From Alcanivorax sp. DSM 26293 (GTDB taxonomy: Bacteria > Pseudomonadota > Gammaproteobacteria > Pseudomonadales > Alcanivoracaceae): a DNA stretch of 64,000 nucleotides. The notes below the pieces were generated by a model. That model had not been told where the DNA came from. It ran no database searches and saw nothing but the letters and a program-made list of their open reading frames with translations. Both the position numbers and the translations under genes were made by a program. This document shows positions 35,395-45,160 of this stretch, piece after piece; positions within the stretch are counted from its first letter, which is position 1, and each line of letters opens with the position of its first letter. The stretch spans positions 155,711 to 219,710 of the forward strand of contig NZ_FNUM01000007.1 of assembly GCF_900107995.1 (NCBI RefSeq), written 5' to 3'.

Positions 35395-36576
35395 ATGAGC
35401 CAAGCTGGCGTCTTTATCGGCCCCTCCGGCGTCGAATACCGCGATCGCAAGCGGCATCTGTGGATTGTTTCCCTCTTTGTCCCGGGCACGGTTTTCCTGG
35501 GTCCGTTGATGGTGATGGCCACCGGCGAACCATGGATGCTGTGGCTGCCATTGGCCTTCTATTACCTGGCCATTCCGCTGCTGGATATGCTGATTGGTGA
35601 AGATCAAAGCAACCCGCCGGAAGAGGTCGTGCCGCAACTGGAGGCCGACCCGTTCTATCGGCGCATGACCTATGCACTGGTCCCCATACTGCTGAGTGCC
35701 TATCTGTTCGGCATGTGGTTTGTTGGCACCCACTCACTGCCGCTGCATGGCATTATCGCCATGGTGCTGCTGACCGGCACCATCTGTGGCGCCGCCGGCA
35801 TCAACCTGGGTCACGAACTGGGCCACAAGAAAACCCGCACCGAGCGCTGGCTGGCAAAGCTGGTGCTGGCACCGTTGGGCTATGGCCATTTCCCCATCGA
35901 ACACAACAAGGGCCACCACCGGGATGTGGCCACCCCGGAGGACCCGGCATCCTCACGGCTGGGGGAGTCCATCTGGAAATTCGCCCTGCGGGAAATTCCC
36001 GGCACCATGAAGCGGGCCTGGCAGCTGGAGAAAGGGCGGCTGCAGAAGGAAGGCAAGACAGTCTGGTCACTGCACAATGAGATCCTGCAGCCCGGCCTGC
36101 TCAGCCTGATCATCTGGGGCAGCATCATCGCCCTGTTTGGCTGGAAAATGGTGCCCTTCATTGCCGCCGTGACCCTGTGGTCCTACCTGCAGCTCACCTC
36201 CGCCAACTACGTGGAGCACTATGGTCTGCTTCGCCACAAGGATGACACCGGTCGCTACGAGCGCACCCAGCCCCACCACAGCTGGAACAGCAATCACATG
36301 TTTTCCAACTGGGCGTCCTTCCACTTGCAGCGTCACTCCGATCACCATGCCCACCCGGCACGGCGCTATCAGAGCCTGCGACACTTCGAGGATCTGCCGA
36401 CACTGCCCAACGGTTACTTCGGCATGTTCCTGATCAGTTATGTGCCGCCCCTGTGGTTCAAGGTCATGGACCGGCGCATGCTGGAACACGCCGGGTATGA
36501 CGCTGCCAACATCAACTTTGATCCGGCGCGCCGCGATGCGCTGATTCGCAAGTACCAGATCAAACCCTCGTCTTAG
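35395..36576 (+). CDS. alkB: alkane 1-monooxygenase
   Basis: A second AlkB, 393 residues, without a rubredoxin domain. The di-iron His motifs are HELGHK (140-145), EHNKGHH (169-175), NYVEHYGLLRHK and HLQRHSDHHAHPARRY. About six hydrophobic segments. It is clearly paralogous to the fused AlkB but diverged across most of the length (for example EYRDRKRHLWIVSLFVPGTV near the N terminus). It must use a separate rubredoxin or perhaps the fused one. No rubredoxin reductase gene is in the window. A hairpin terminator with eight T follows. Confidence 0.96.
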   Translation: MSQAGVFIGPSGVEYRDRKRHLWIVSLFVPGTVFLGPLMVMATGEPWMLWLPLAFYYLAIPLLDMLIGEDQSNPPEEVVPQLEADPFYRRMTYALVPILLSAYLFGMWFVGTHSLPLHGIIAMVLLTGTICGAAGINLGHELGHKKTRTERWLAKLVLAPLGYGHFPIEHNKGHHRDVATPEDPASSRLGESIWKFALREIPGTMKRAWQLEKGRLQKEGKTVWSLHNEILQPGLLSLIIWGSIIALFGWKMVPFIAAVTLWSYLQLTSANYVEHYGLLRHKDDTGRYERTQPHHSWNSNHMFSNWASFHLQRHSDHHAHPARRYQSLRHFEDLPTLPNGYFGMFLISYVPPLWFKVMDRRMLEHAGYDAANINFDPARRDALIRKYQIKPSS

Positions 36577-36596
36577 TAAAACCGGGTATGGCATTT

Positions 36597-36626
36597 GCCC
36601 CATCCTCCTTGGTGGGGCTTTTTTTT
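36597..36626 (+). terminator. intrinsic terminator after alkB
   Basis: GCCCCA (36597-36602) pairs with TGGGGC (36613-36618), extended by CC/GG with one bulge, followed by eight T. Confidence 0.85.
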
Positions 36627-36769
36627 GCCGCGATCATTCGCGGTTTTGCAAAACCGAGGAGGCACTGAGCTGTTTCCCGGTTATGTTTCCCCCTATCAAT
36701 CCCTTAGGATAGGTCCATCATTGGACAGTCGTTCCGATTTCGCTTTGCGTTCATTGCCAAGGAGTTCCC

Positions 36770-37999
36770 ATGAGTGATGCACAGTTTGACGTGGTGGTGT
36801 TCGGCGCCACCAGTTTTGTCGGCCAGATTCTCTGCCAGTACCTCACTGACATTTACGGGGTGGATGGGGATCTGAAATGGGCCGCGGCGGGCCGCTCCAA
36901 AGACAAACTGGAGCAGGTGAAAGCCCAACTGGGCCAGGCCGGCAGCGCGCTGCCCTTGCTCACCGCCGATGCCAACGATGCCGCCAGCCTGGATACTCTC
37001 TGCGCCCAGACCCGGGTGGTGATCTCCACCGTAGGACCCTATGCGTTGTATGGCGAACCCATGATCCGCGCCTGCGTGAGCAGCGGCACCGATTACTGCG
37101 ACCTGACCGGCGAAGTGCAGTGGATCGCCGCCATGCTGGAAAAATATGAAGACCAGGCCAAACAGAGTGGCGCGCGCATCGTGCATTGCTGTGGCTTTGA
37201 TTCCATTCCCTCGGACATGGGCACCTACTTCCTGCAGCAGCAGGCCCGGGCCCGCTTCAAGGCCCCCGCCACCCGGGTGAAAATGCGCGTCAAAGTGGCC
37301 AAGGGTGGCGTGTCCGGCGGCACCGTAGCGAGCATGATGAACATTGCCGAAGAGGCCGGCAAAGACCCGGCTCTGCGCAAGAAGCTGGCCAACCCCTACC
37401 TGCTTTGCCCGCCCAATCATGGCTTCAGTGCCCGTCAGGACAGCATCAGCATGCCGCGCAAGGATGACGACTTCGGCGCCTGGGCAGCACCGTTCGTAAT
37501 GGATGCCATCAACAGCCGCATCGTGCATCGCTCCAACGCGCTTAACGGCAACGCCTACGGGGACAACTTCACCTATAACGAAGCCATGCTGGCCGGCCCG
37601 GGCATGGGCGGGCGCATGAAAGCCCTAGGGATCGGCACTGGCACCGGCCTGTTCTTTGCTGCCGCCGCCATCAAACCCACCCGCTGGCTGCTCAACAAAT
37701 TCGTGGTGCCGCAACCCGGCGAAGGCCCCAGCCCGGAAGCCCAGAAAGCGGGGTTCTACGATATCCGTTTCTTCGGGGTGACCGACAACAACGACAGCAT
37801 CCGCGTCAAAGTCACCGGCGATGCGGACCCGGGCTACGGCTCCACCGCCAAGCTGCTGGGGCAAGCCGCCGCCTGTCTGGCCCAGGATGTGCCCGCCGAT
37901 GCGCCCGGGGGGTTCTGGACCACATCGTCCCTGCTCGGTGATTCACTGCTGAAACGCCTGCAGGAAAAAGCCGGCATGACCTTCACCGTGATCGACTGA
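36770..37999 (+). CDS. saccharopine dehydrogenase-like NADP-binding oxidoreductase
   Basis: A 409-residue protein with an N-terminal Rossmann fold, FDVVVFGATSFVGQILCQYL, and a GRSKDKLEQVK segment for NADP selection. The block ISTVGPYALYGEPMIRACVS and then CCGFDSIPSDMGTYFLQQQ are typical of the saccharopine dehydrogenase-like/trans-acting enoyl reductase family, which in bacteria is often linked to lipid metabolism rather than lysine. Its place after the alkane cluster fits a lipid role, but no substrate can be assigned. Confidence 0.85.
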   Translation: MSDAQFDVVVFGATSFVGQILCQYLTDIYGVDGDLKWAAAGRSKDKLEQVKAQLGQAGSALPLLTADANDAASLDTLCAQTRVVISTVGPYALYGEPMIRACVSSGTDYCDLTGEVQWIAAMLEKYEDQAKQSGARIVHCCGFDSIPSDMGTYFLQQQARARFKAPATRVKMRVKVAKGGVSGGTVASMMNIAEEAGKDPALRKKLANPYLLCPPNHGFSARQDSISMPRKDDDFGAWAAPFVMDAINSRIVHRSNALNGNAYGDNFTYNEAMLAGPGMGGRMKALGIGTGTGLFFAAAAIKPTRWLLNKFVVPQPGEGPSPEAQKAGFYDIRFFGVTDNNDSIRVKVTGDADPGYGSTAKLLGQAAACLAQDVPADAPGGFWTTSSLLGDSLLKRLQEKAGMTFTVID

Positions 38000-38030
38000 T
38001 ACCGGCAGGTCTCTACTTCCCGGGAACCAT

Positions 38031-38061
38031 AAAAAAAAGCGGGCCGCTGGCCCGCTTTTTT
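38031..38061. terminator. bidirectional terminator after the oxidoreductase gene
   Basis: Eight A, then an AGCGGGCC stem, loop GCT, GGCCCGCT and a T-run. It serves the convergent oxidoreductase and DUF4189 genes. Confidence 0.9.
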
Positions 38062-38075
38062 GTGTCCTGGAACCG

Positions 38076-38435
38076 CTAGCGGGAATTACATCCCCAGGCG
38101 CGGACCATACATTGCTGACCTCCCCGGCTACGGCAATACTGCAAGGCGGTATTCTGCGCCTGCCCACCATTGGACGCGGTACCCCAACCATAGGCCGTGC
38201 TGCCCCGCGCCTGGTCCGCGGCGTAGGCCGCACAGCCGGACGAAAAGGTCTGTACCACCCGGCAACCATAACCGCATTCACTCAAGGCACGACTCTGCGC
38301 TTCCGACAGGGTGCCGTAGTCATAGCTGAAGCCGTATTGATCTCCCTGATTGCTATCGATCGCCAAGGCACCGTTCGCTCCGGCGACGGATGCCATTGCC
38401 AGGGATAGCAGCAAAACCAGACTCTGAATGTTCAT
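38076..38435 (-). CDS. secreted DUF4189-like protein
   Basis: 119 residues with a signal peptide (MNIQSLVLLLSLAMASVAGA). The mature domain has SQALAE-like repeats, here LSEAQSRALSECGYGCRVV and GGQAQNTALQYCRSRGGQQC, with six Cys in pairs (SECGYGC, SSGCAAY, QYC, QQC, WGC), typical of DUF4189. The function of the family is unknown. The gene is single and carries a CATCCCC palindrome 72 bp upstream of its start, the same motif that precedes two lipoproteins and a LuxR regulator in the 55-63 kb region. Confidence 0.85.
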   Translation of the reverse strand: MNIQSLVLLLSLAMASVAGANGALAIDSNQGDQYGFSYDYGTLSEAQSRALSECGYGCRVVQTFSSGCAAYAADQARGSTAYGWGTASNGGQAQNTALQYCRSRGGQQCMVRAWGCNSR

Positions 38436-38506
38436 GATGTCCCTCTCCTTGGTGTTCTCATTGTGTGAGATCCGTGAATCAGCTTAGGCGCTGGCTGCAA
38501 CGGGCA

Positions 38507-38525
38507 CATCCCCTATATGAGGTAT
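38507..38525 (-). promoter_or_regulatory. CATCCCC-type operator upstream of the DUF4189 gene
   Basis: CATCCCCTATATGAGGTAT is an imperfect palindrome of the same form as three sites at 56.0, 60.4 and 63.0 kb. It is the most degenerate of the four (ATGAGG instead of TTGGGG). Confidence 0.5.
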
Positions 38526-38582
38526 CAACCATGGGGCCGGGGCAACTCCCTCAGAGAGATTCTCTCAGAATGGAAACCTGAT

Positions 38583-38614
38583 GGGGTGGATACCCCCGGA
38601 TAATCCTCCACCCC
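38583..38614 (-). terminator. hairpin after the RND operon
   Basis: GGGGTGGA (38583-38590) pairs with TCCACCCC (38607-38614). There is no T-run, so termination is uncertain. Confidence 0.4.
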
Positions 38615-38620
38615 GGCGCA

Positions 38621-40030
38621 TCATTGATCCTGCTGTTGGGTCGGGGCACCGGCCAGGGCGCGGTACACGGCCACCATGGCCAGCACCACATCGGTCTGAC
38701 TGCGTACCCGGGCATCCCGGGTGGCGGTCAGTTCCTGCTCCGCGGCAAGCACCTCAAAGTAGCCGATAAAACCACGCTCATAGCGGGTGCGGGCCAGCTC
38801 GGCGGCCTGCTCGGCATTCTCTGCTGCCTGCTCCAGATGCCCGGCCCGTTGGCGGGCGCGCTGGTAACGGACCAGGCGGGTCTCGGTGTCTTCCAGGGCC
38901 GACAGCACCGCCTGCTGATACTCCGCCAGGGCGGCGCGGCTGTCCGCATCGGCGGCATCGATACGCGCCTTGACCTTGCCGTGATCCAGGAAGGTCCAGT
39001 CAATGCCCAGCGCCACCCGCCGGGTTTCCGCCGGGCCGCTGAACAAATCGCTGCTGTCCGCCGCCACCGAACCCAGCAAACCACTGAGGGTAAAGCGCGG
39101 GAACAGGTCCGCCGTGGCCACCCCGATGCGGGCGGTGGCCGCGGCCAGGCGCCGTTCCGCCGCCGCAATATCCGGGCGACGGCGCAGTACATCGCCGGGG
39201 CTGTCCACCGGGATCACCGGCAGCGTTCCCGGCAAACCCGTATCTCTCTCCAGTGTGGCAATCAACGCCGCCGGCGGCTGGCCGGTGAGCACGGCGATGC
39301 GATGCATGGCTGCACGGATACCGGCGCGCAGGGTGGGCAACGCTGCCCGGGTGCGCTGAAGCTGGGAGCGGGCGCGAACCCGGTCGAACTCGGTGCCGCG
39401 ACCGGCATCCACCCGGGCAGACACGATATCCAGCGTTTCCTCCTGCAGCGCCACGTTCTGCTCGGCCACCTGCAACTGCTGTTGCAGCCCGCGCAGCTCG
39501 AAGTAGCTGCTGGCCAGTTGCCCCACCAGCGCCACCTGCAACGCGCCCAGGTCAGCACCAGCGGCTTGCAGCTCCGCCTGTTGCGACTGGGTGGCCCGGC
39601 GCAATCGACCGAACAGGTCCAACTCCCAGTTGGCGGCGAGGCCAGCCTGGTACAGCTCCACCCGTTCCGGGCCGGCACCGGGCGGGGTGCGCTCCACGTC
39701 CGCCAGGTGCTGCTCGGCGCCGCTGGCACTGGCGGTAATGCTGGGCCATTGCTCGCGCTTGGCGCCATACAGCAAGGCGGCGGCCCGATCATAGCGGGCC
39801 AGGCCGGCTTGCAGGCTGTGGTTGGCGGCCAGGGTCTGGTCGATCAGTTGCCCCAGCAACGGGTCCTCGAAGCCTGCCCAGAACTGCTGCTCGGTCGGCT
39901 GCCGGGATGCCGCCGTCAGTTCGGCTGCATGGAACGCCTCCGGCTCCGGGGTGGGCGGCGCCTGATAGTCCGGGCCCACGGCACAGGCACTCAGCAACAG
40001 AGTGACCGCGGCGACAGAAAACTTACGCAT
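38621..40030 (-). CDS. RND efflux outer-membrane lipoprotein (NodT/OprN type)
   Basis: The outer-membrane factor of a tripartite pump. From the ATG at 40030 (MRKFSVAAVTLLLSACAVGP) it has a lipoprotein signal with lipobox L-S-A-C and 469 residues. Family blocks include VGPDYQAPPTPEP just after the Cys, ANWELDLFGRLRRATQSQQA and DVLRRRPDIAAAERRLAAAT. The start overlaps the end of the RND gene by 8 bp. It is the last gene of an adaptor-transporter-channel operon. Confidence 0.94.
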   Translation of the reverse strand: MRKFSVAAVTLLLSACAVGPDYQAPPTPEPEAFHAAELTAASRQPTEQQFWAGFEDPLLGQLIDQTLAANHSLQAGLARYDRAAALLYGAKREQWPSITASASGAEQHLADVERTPPGAGPERVELYQAGLAANWELDLFGRLRRATQSQQAELQAAGADLGALQVALVGQLASSYFELRGLQQQLQVAEQNVALQEETLDIVSARVDAGRGTEFDRVRARSQLQRTRAALPTLRAGIRAAMHRIAVLTGQPPAALIATLERDTGLPGTLPVIPVDSPGDVLRRRPDIAAAERRLAAATARIGVATADLFPRFTLSGLLGSVAADSSDLFSGPAETRRVALGIDWTFLDHGKVKARIDAADADSRAALAEYQQAVLSALEDTETRLVRYQRARQRAGHLEQAAENAEQAAELARTRYERGFIGYFEVLAAEQELTATRDARVRSQTDVVLAMVAVYRALAGAPTQQQDQ

Positions 40031-43000
40031 GGCTCTCTCCTTCAAGGCGACCATGGGGATCGCCATCCATGGTGGATGCATGCTGGCTCACCGGCGGCTT
40101 GCCGCCGGCCAGCTTGCGCAGTGCCACATAAAACACCGGCGTCAGGAACAAGCCGAACAGGGTCACCCCGAGCATGCCGAAGAACAGCGCCACACCCAGT
40201 GCCTGACGCACTTCCGATCCGGCACCACTACCCAGCACCAGCGGTACCACGGCAGCGGTAAAGGTGATGGACGTCATGATGATGGGCCGCAGCCGCAGGC
40301 GGCAGGCTTCCAGCGCCGCGTCCACCACGCCCCTGCCCTGCAGCTCCAGCTCGCGGGCAAATTCCACGATCAGGATGGCGTTCTTGCAGGCCAGCGCGAT
40401 CAACACCACCAGGCCCACCTGCACGAAGATGTTGTTGTCACCCTGGAAATACCACACACCGAGCAGTGCCGAGAGCATGCACATGGGCACGATCAGGATG
40501 ACCGCCAGCGGCAGGGTCCAGCTTTCGTAGAGAGCAGCCAACACCAGGAACACCAGCAGGATCGACAGCGGGAACACCAGCAACGCGGCATTGCCCTGGG
40601 TGGCCTGCTGATAGCTCAGGTCGGTCCATTCGAACGTCATGCCGGCGGGCAACACGTCCTCGGCGATGTTGCTCAGCACGTCCATGGCCTGGGCGGAGGA
40701 CAGCATGGTGGGGTCCGCCTCACCGGCCAGGTCCGCTGCCGGATAACCGTTGTAGCGCAACACCGGGTCCGGACCGAAATCCTCGCTGATGGTGACCATG
40801 GAGCCGATGGGCACCATCTCGCCATGGATGTTGCGGGTCTTCAGGTTGGCGATGTCAGCCACGCTGTCACGGAACGGCGCATCCGCCTGGGCGATCACCT
40901 GCCAGGTGCGTCCGAAACGGTTGAAGTCGTTCACGTAGGTGGAGCCCAGATAGGTCTGCAGGGTATCGAACAACCCGGTGAGCGGCACGCCCTGGGCCTT
41001 GGCCCGTTCACGATCCACTTCCGCATTCAGCTGCGGCACATTGGCCTGGTAGCTGGTGATCGGGAAACCCATGCCCGGTGTCTGGGCGATCGCATTCTGG
41101 AATGCATTCACCGCGTTCTGCAGCTCGCCATAGCCCAGGTTGCCGCGATCCTCGATGAACATCTGGTAACCATTGCCATTACCCAGTCCGAGAATCGGCG
41201 GCGGCATAAAGGAGAAGGCAAAACCTTCCTTGAGGCCGGCGATGCGCCCGTTGATTTCTTCATTGATCTGCGCGGCAGTCCGGCTGCGCTGATCAAAGGG
41301 CTCCAGCGGGAAGAACACCAGGCCAGTATTGGATGTGTTGGTGAACTGCAGGGCGTTGAGCCCGGGGAAGGCCACCGCGTGGGATACGCCTTCGGTCTCC
41401 ATGCCGATATCCACCACCCGCTGCAGCAACTGGTCCGTGCGCTCCAGAGACGCCCCTTCCGGCAGTTTTACCCCGGCGATCAGATACATCTTGTCCTGGG
41501 TGGGAATAAAGCCCGGCGGCACCACCTTGAACATCAACCCGGTGCCCGCCAGCAACAGCGCATAGATCACGAACACCATGCCGCGGTGGCGCAGGGAACG
41601 GGCCACACCACTCTGATAGCGCTCCGAACTGGCGTTGAAGAAGCGATTGAACGGCCGGAACAACCAGCCAAACAAGGCATCGATGATTTTGGTCAGGCGA
41701 TCCTTCGGCGCGCTATGAGGCTTGAGCAGCATGGCTGCCAGCGCCGGCGACAGGGTCAACGAATTGATCGTGGAAATCACCGTGGAAATGGCGATGGTCA
41801 CTGCAAACTGCCGGTAGAACTGCCCGGTAACCCCATCCAGAAATGCCATGGGCACAAACACCGCACACAACACCAGGCCGATAGCCACAATGGGGCCGGA
41901 CACTTCCTTCATGGCCTGGTGGGCAGCGGCCAGGGGCGTCAGCCCTTCTTCGATATTCCGCTCCACGTTTTCCACCACCACGATGGCATCGTCCACCACA
42001 ATACCGATGGCCAACACCAGCCCGAACAGGGTCAGGGTGTTGATGGAATAGCCGAGCAGATAGAGCGCCGCGAATGTCCCGACGATGGAAATGGGCACCG
42101 CCAGCAAGGGAATGATGGACGCCCGCCAGGTCTGCAGGAACAGGGTCACCACGAGCACGACAAGCAGTACCGCCTCCAGCAGGGTCTTGATGACTGACTT
42201 GATGGAATCACTGACAAAGATGGTGGTGTCATAGACGGTTTCGTAATCCACCCCGGCCGGGAAACGGGTGGCGATTTCGTCCATGGTGCTGACCACCTGA
42301 TCGCGAATTTCCAGCGCATTGGCGCCAGGGGCCTGGAAAATACCGATGGCCACCGCATCCTTGCTGTCCAGTTGCGCACGCAGGGTGTAATCCCCGGCGC
42401 CCAACTCCAGACGGGCCACATCGGAAAGACGAACGATCTCGCCATTGGTGCCCGTCTTGATGATGATGTCACCGAACTCTTCCACCGTGCGCAGACGACC
42501 CTGGGCATTGATCAGAGTCAGAAAATCGCTGCTCGGCATGGGCTCGGCGCCCAGCTGGCCGGCGGACACCTGCACGTTCTGTTCGCGCATGGCGCCCACC
42601 ACATCCGCCGCGGTCAGACTGCGGGCGGCAATCTTGTCCGGGTCCAGCCAGGCACGCATGGCATAGTCACCCCCACCGAAAACCTGGGCATCGCCCACAC
42701 CGCGAATCCGCGCCAGCGCATCACGGACATGCAGGCGGGCATAGTTGCGCAGGTAAAGCGTGTCGTAGCGGCCGTCCGGGGAAGTCAGGTGCACCACCAT
42801 CAGGAAGGTGGGCGACTGCTTCTGGGTGGTGACCCCTTGCCGCCGCACATCCTCGGGCAACCGTGCCAGCGCCTGGCTCACCCGGTTCTGTACCCGCACG
42901 GTGGCATCGTCCGCATCGATATCCGGGCGGAACGTCACCGTCATCTGCAGCACACCATCGGACCCGGCCACGGACTTGAGGTACATCATCCCCTCAACGC

Positions 43001-43217
43001 CGTTGATGGATTCCTCCAGCGGCGTGGCCACGGTTTCGGCAATCACCTTGGGGTTGGCGCCGGGGTACACCGTACGTACCACCACCGACGGCGGCACCAC
43101 TTCCGGGTATTCACTCACCGGCAGGCTGGGCAGCGAGATCAGGCCCACCGCAAAAATGATGATCGACAACACCGCGGCAAAGATCGGCCTGTCGACGAAA
43201 AAACGCGAGAAATTCAT
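40023..43217 (-). CDS. RND multidrug efflux transporter (MexF/AcrB family)
   Basis: A 1064-residue inner-membrane proton antiporter. It starts MNFSRFFVDRPIFAAVLSII. The proton-relay Asp pair is in IGIVVDDAIVVVENVERNIE, and the porter-domain segment PGANPKVIAETVATPLEESI is present. FIPTQDKMYLIAGVKLPEGA opens the second half. The overall text is closest to MexF-like hydrophobe/amphiphile pumps, which export quinolones, chloramphenicol and solvents; the real substrates are unknown. A small GC hairpin (43274-43291) lies in the 82-bp gap after the adaptor gene. Confidence 0.95.
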   Translation of the reverse strand: MNFSRFFVDRPIFAAVLSIIIFAVGLISLPSLPVSEYPEVVPPSVVVRTVYPGANPKVIAETVATPLEESINGVEGMMYLKSVAGSDGVLQMTVTFRPDIDADDATVRVQNRVSQALARLPEDVRRQGVTTQKQSPTFLMVVHLTSPDGRYDTLYLRNYARLHVRDALARIRGVGDAQVFGGGDYAMRAWLDPDKIAARSLTAADVVGAMREQNVQVSAGQLGAEPMPSSDFLTLINAQGRLRTVEEFGDIIIKTGTNGEIVRLSDVARLELGAGDYTLRAQLDSKDAVAIGIFQAPGANALEIRDQVVSTMDEIATRFPAGVDYETVYDTTIFVSDSIKSVIKTLLEAVLLVVLVVTLFLQTWRASIIPLLAVPISIVGTFAALYLLGYSINTLTLFGLVLAIGIVVDDAIVVVENVERNIEEGLTPLAAAHQAMKEVSGPIVAIGLVLCAVFVPMAFLDGVTGQFYRQFAVTIAISTVISTINSLTLSPALAAMLLKPHSAPKDRLTKIIDALFGWLFRPFNRFFNASSERYQSGVARSLRHRGMVFVIYALLLAGTGLMFKVVPPGFIPTQDKMYLIAGVKLPEGASLERTDQLLQRVVDIGMETEGVSHAVAFPGLNALQFTNTSNTGLVFFPLEPFDQRSRTAAQINEEINGRIAGLKEGFAFSFMPPPILGLGNGNGYQMFIEDRGNLGYGELQNAVNAFQNAIAQTPGMGFPITSYQANVPQLNAEVDRERAKAQGVPLTGLFDTLQTYLGSTYVNDFNRFGRTWQVIAQADAPFRDSVADIANLKTRNIHGEMVPIGSMVTISEDFGPDPVLRYNGYPAADLAGEADPTMLSSAQAMDVLSNIAEDVLPAGMTFEWTDLSYQQATQGNAALLVFPLSILLVFLVLAALYESWTLPLAVILIVPMCMLSALLGVWYFQGDNNIFVQVGLVVLIALACKNAILIVEFARELELQGRGVVDAALEACRLRLRPIIMTSITFTAAVVPLVLGSGAGSEVRQALGVALFFGMLGVTLFGLFLTPVFYVALRKLAGGKPPVSQHASTMDGDPHGRLEGESHA

Positions 43218-43299
43218 GGCAAAAGACTCCTGTCAGCCGTGCCGACGCACAGCCGCGCTTTGTCGTTCCCTTGCCGGGCGATTACCCGGCGTTGATGGA

Positions 43300-44484
43300 T
43301 TACGGTTGCGCTACCGCGATGGCAGGCTGCTCGTCATTGGCAGAACGCATGGCCACCTGGTTGGGCTGCACCGGCATGCCATCGCCAAACACTTTCTGGA
43401 TACCGTTGACGATCACCCGGTCGCCGCTCTCCAGCCCCTGATGAATCACCAGCAGATCCTCCACCGACCGGCCCGGTGTCACCTGACGACGCACCACCTG
43501 GTTGTTGTCGTCCACCACGTAGACAAAACGACGGTCCTGATCAGTCATCACCGCCTTGCGGCTGACCAGCAGGGCGCGGTCCAGTTTGGCCACCGGCATT
43601 TCCACCCGCGCGAACTGCCCCGGCTTAAAAATGCCATCCGGGTTGTCCAGCACCGCCCGGTACTGCAGGGTGCCGGTGCCGCTGTTGAGACGGTTGTCGA
43701 TAAAATCCAGCGTGCCACGGTGCGGATACCCGGCTTCCCCGGACAGGCCGATCCGCACCGTGGCGGACTTCCCCGCGCCAGGCACCTGCAGGCTGTCGAA
43801 CGCGGATTGCTCATCGGCCTCGAAATAGACATGCATGGGATTCACCGATACCAGCGTGGTCAGCAGGGTCTGGTCCGCATTGGCCAGATTGCCCCGGGTC
43901 ACCATGGCACGGCCGGTACGGCCATCCACCGGGGCAGTAACGCGGGTGTATTGCAGATCCAGCTCCGCCGTATCCACCGCCGCACGAGCGGCATTTACCA
44001 GCGCTTTGGCACTGAGCAGGGCAGCACTGCGCTGGTCATATTCCTCACGGGAGATGGCGCGACTTTCCAGCAGGGTTTTCGCCCTGCCCGCTTCGCTCTT
44101 TGCCAGTTCCAGCTGGCTTCTGGCCTGCTCCAGCTCTGCGCGAGCCGCCTGCAAACGTGCCCGGTAAGGACGCGGATCGATCTGGAACAACAGATCACCG
44201 GCCTTCACCAGCTCCCCTTCCTCGAACGCCACCTGGTCGATATAGCCACTGACCCGGGGCCGCAGCTCCACGGTTTGCGGCGCCACTACCCGGCCGGTAA
44301 AGGATTCCCAAAGCGTCACCGGCTCGGCAATCACCCGGGCCACATCCACCTCCGGCGCCGGCATCTGTTGTCCGGCTTCACTACGGGCATCGCAACCGGC
44401 AAGAAACACGGCCGCCATCAATGCCACCAATAGTGCCCAATAGACACCGGCACCACTGGCGCTTTCGCCACTCAAACTTTCCAT
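43300..44484 (-). CDS. RND periplasmic adaptor lipoprotein (MexE type)
   Basis: A membrane-fusion protein, 394 residues from the ATG at 44484, chosen for CAGGAG upstream. The N terminus ends in the lipobox AVFLAGCDA. The lipoyl/hairpin core shows PRVSGYIDQVAFEEGELVKA and GDLLFQIDPRPYRARLQAAR, followed by a helical hairpin rich in Ala, Glu and Arg, and then the beta-barrel part with VTAPVDGRTGRAMVTRGNLA. First gene of the RND operon. Confidence 0.94.
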   Translation of the reverse strand: MESLSGESASGAGVYWALLVALMAAVFLAGCDARSEAGQQMPAPEVDVARVIAEPVTLWESFTGRVVAPQTVELRPRVSGYIDQVAFEEGELVKAGDLLFQIDPRPYRARLQAARAELEQARSQLELAKSEAGRAKTLLESRAISREEYDQRSAALLSAKALVNAARAAVDTAELDLQYTRVTAPVDGRTGRAMVTRGNLANADQTLLTTLVSVNPMHVYFEADEQSAFDSLQVPGAGKSATVRIGLSGEAGYPHRGTLDFIDNRLNSGTGTLQYRAVLDNPDGIFKPGQFARVEMPVAKLDRALLVSRKAVMTDQDRRFVYVVDDNNQVVRRQVTPGRSVEDLLVIHQGLESGDRVIVNGIQKVFGDGMPVQPNQVAMRSANDEQPAIAVAQP

Positions 44485-45160
44485 CTCCGCAACTCCTGTT
44501 ATCACCACCCAGCTCTGCCGAGTTATCGAATACCCACGACAACAATCGACAGCGCACAAAAAAAACCGGGATGACTGATTCTCTGGTGAAGCCAATCACC
44601 CCCAACAGATCAGCCACTCTATTTCCTCAAGCTAAGTTGAGGTCAATACAGATTCGATTCGGCCTTTTGCTATCTTCCTCATAGGCGCCGTCTCTGGCCG
44701 TAAGCCAGACGGAACAGCAAACGATCACCAACAGATCGGCCAGTCAGGGAAAACACGATACGGAGAGGCGCCAGTTCGGCGGTAGCGGGTTACTGCGTGA
44801 AGATTGCCCGATTCTGTTAGCAAGGCAAAAAGTGATAAACCCGGCAAGGGCGATCCGGCAATATGAAGGCCGCCTTGCATTGTAATTTCAGGCAAGTGAC
44901 AACAACGAAGGATGAGGTGAGCGACCAGGCTGCATTCTCAAATGACCCTACGCAAAGGCCATTACCTCAAGCACACCGTATTGACCTGCCAGGCTTTTGG
45001 ACAAGCCGGGCGCCGTATCCCGGCTTGCCGTATCCACCAGGGTAGTCATGACGTATTGCCGGTTTCTGCGCAGTGATTGCCTGATCCTGCAGAAAGTGAC
45101 TCAATGGGCACACGGGCTGGCAGCGCTCTGCGTATACTGCCAGCAACAGGAGGACAGGCC
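44485..45160. other. 676-bp intergenic region between the RND operon and the AraC gene
   Basis: No coding frame with a ribosome-binding site or protein-like composition was found. The stretch is less GC-rich than its surroundings and must hold the divergent promoters of the pump and the AraC gene. One hairpin is visible: CAAGCCGGG pairing with CCCGGCTTG at 45002-45026, without a T-run. A TATACT at 45133-45138 is a possible -10 for the AraC gene. Confidence 0.6.

Noticed and set aside
40002..42197. 731-codon open frame antisense to the RND transporter
   Set aside because: Gln/His-rich translation opposite a conserved gene; no start signal.
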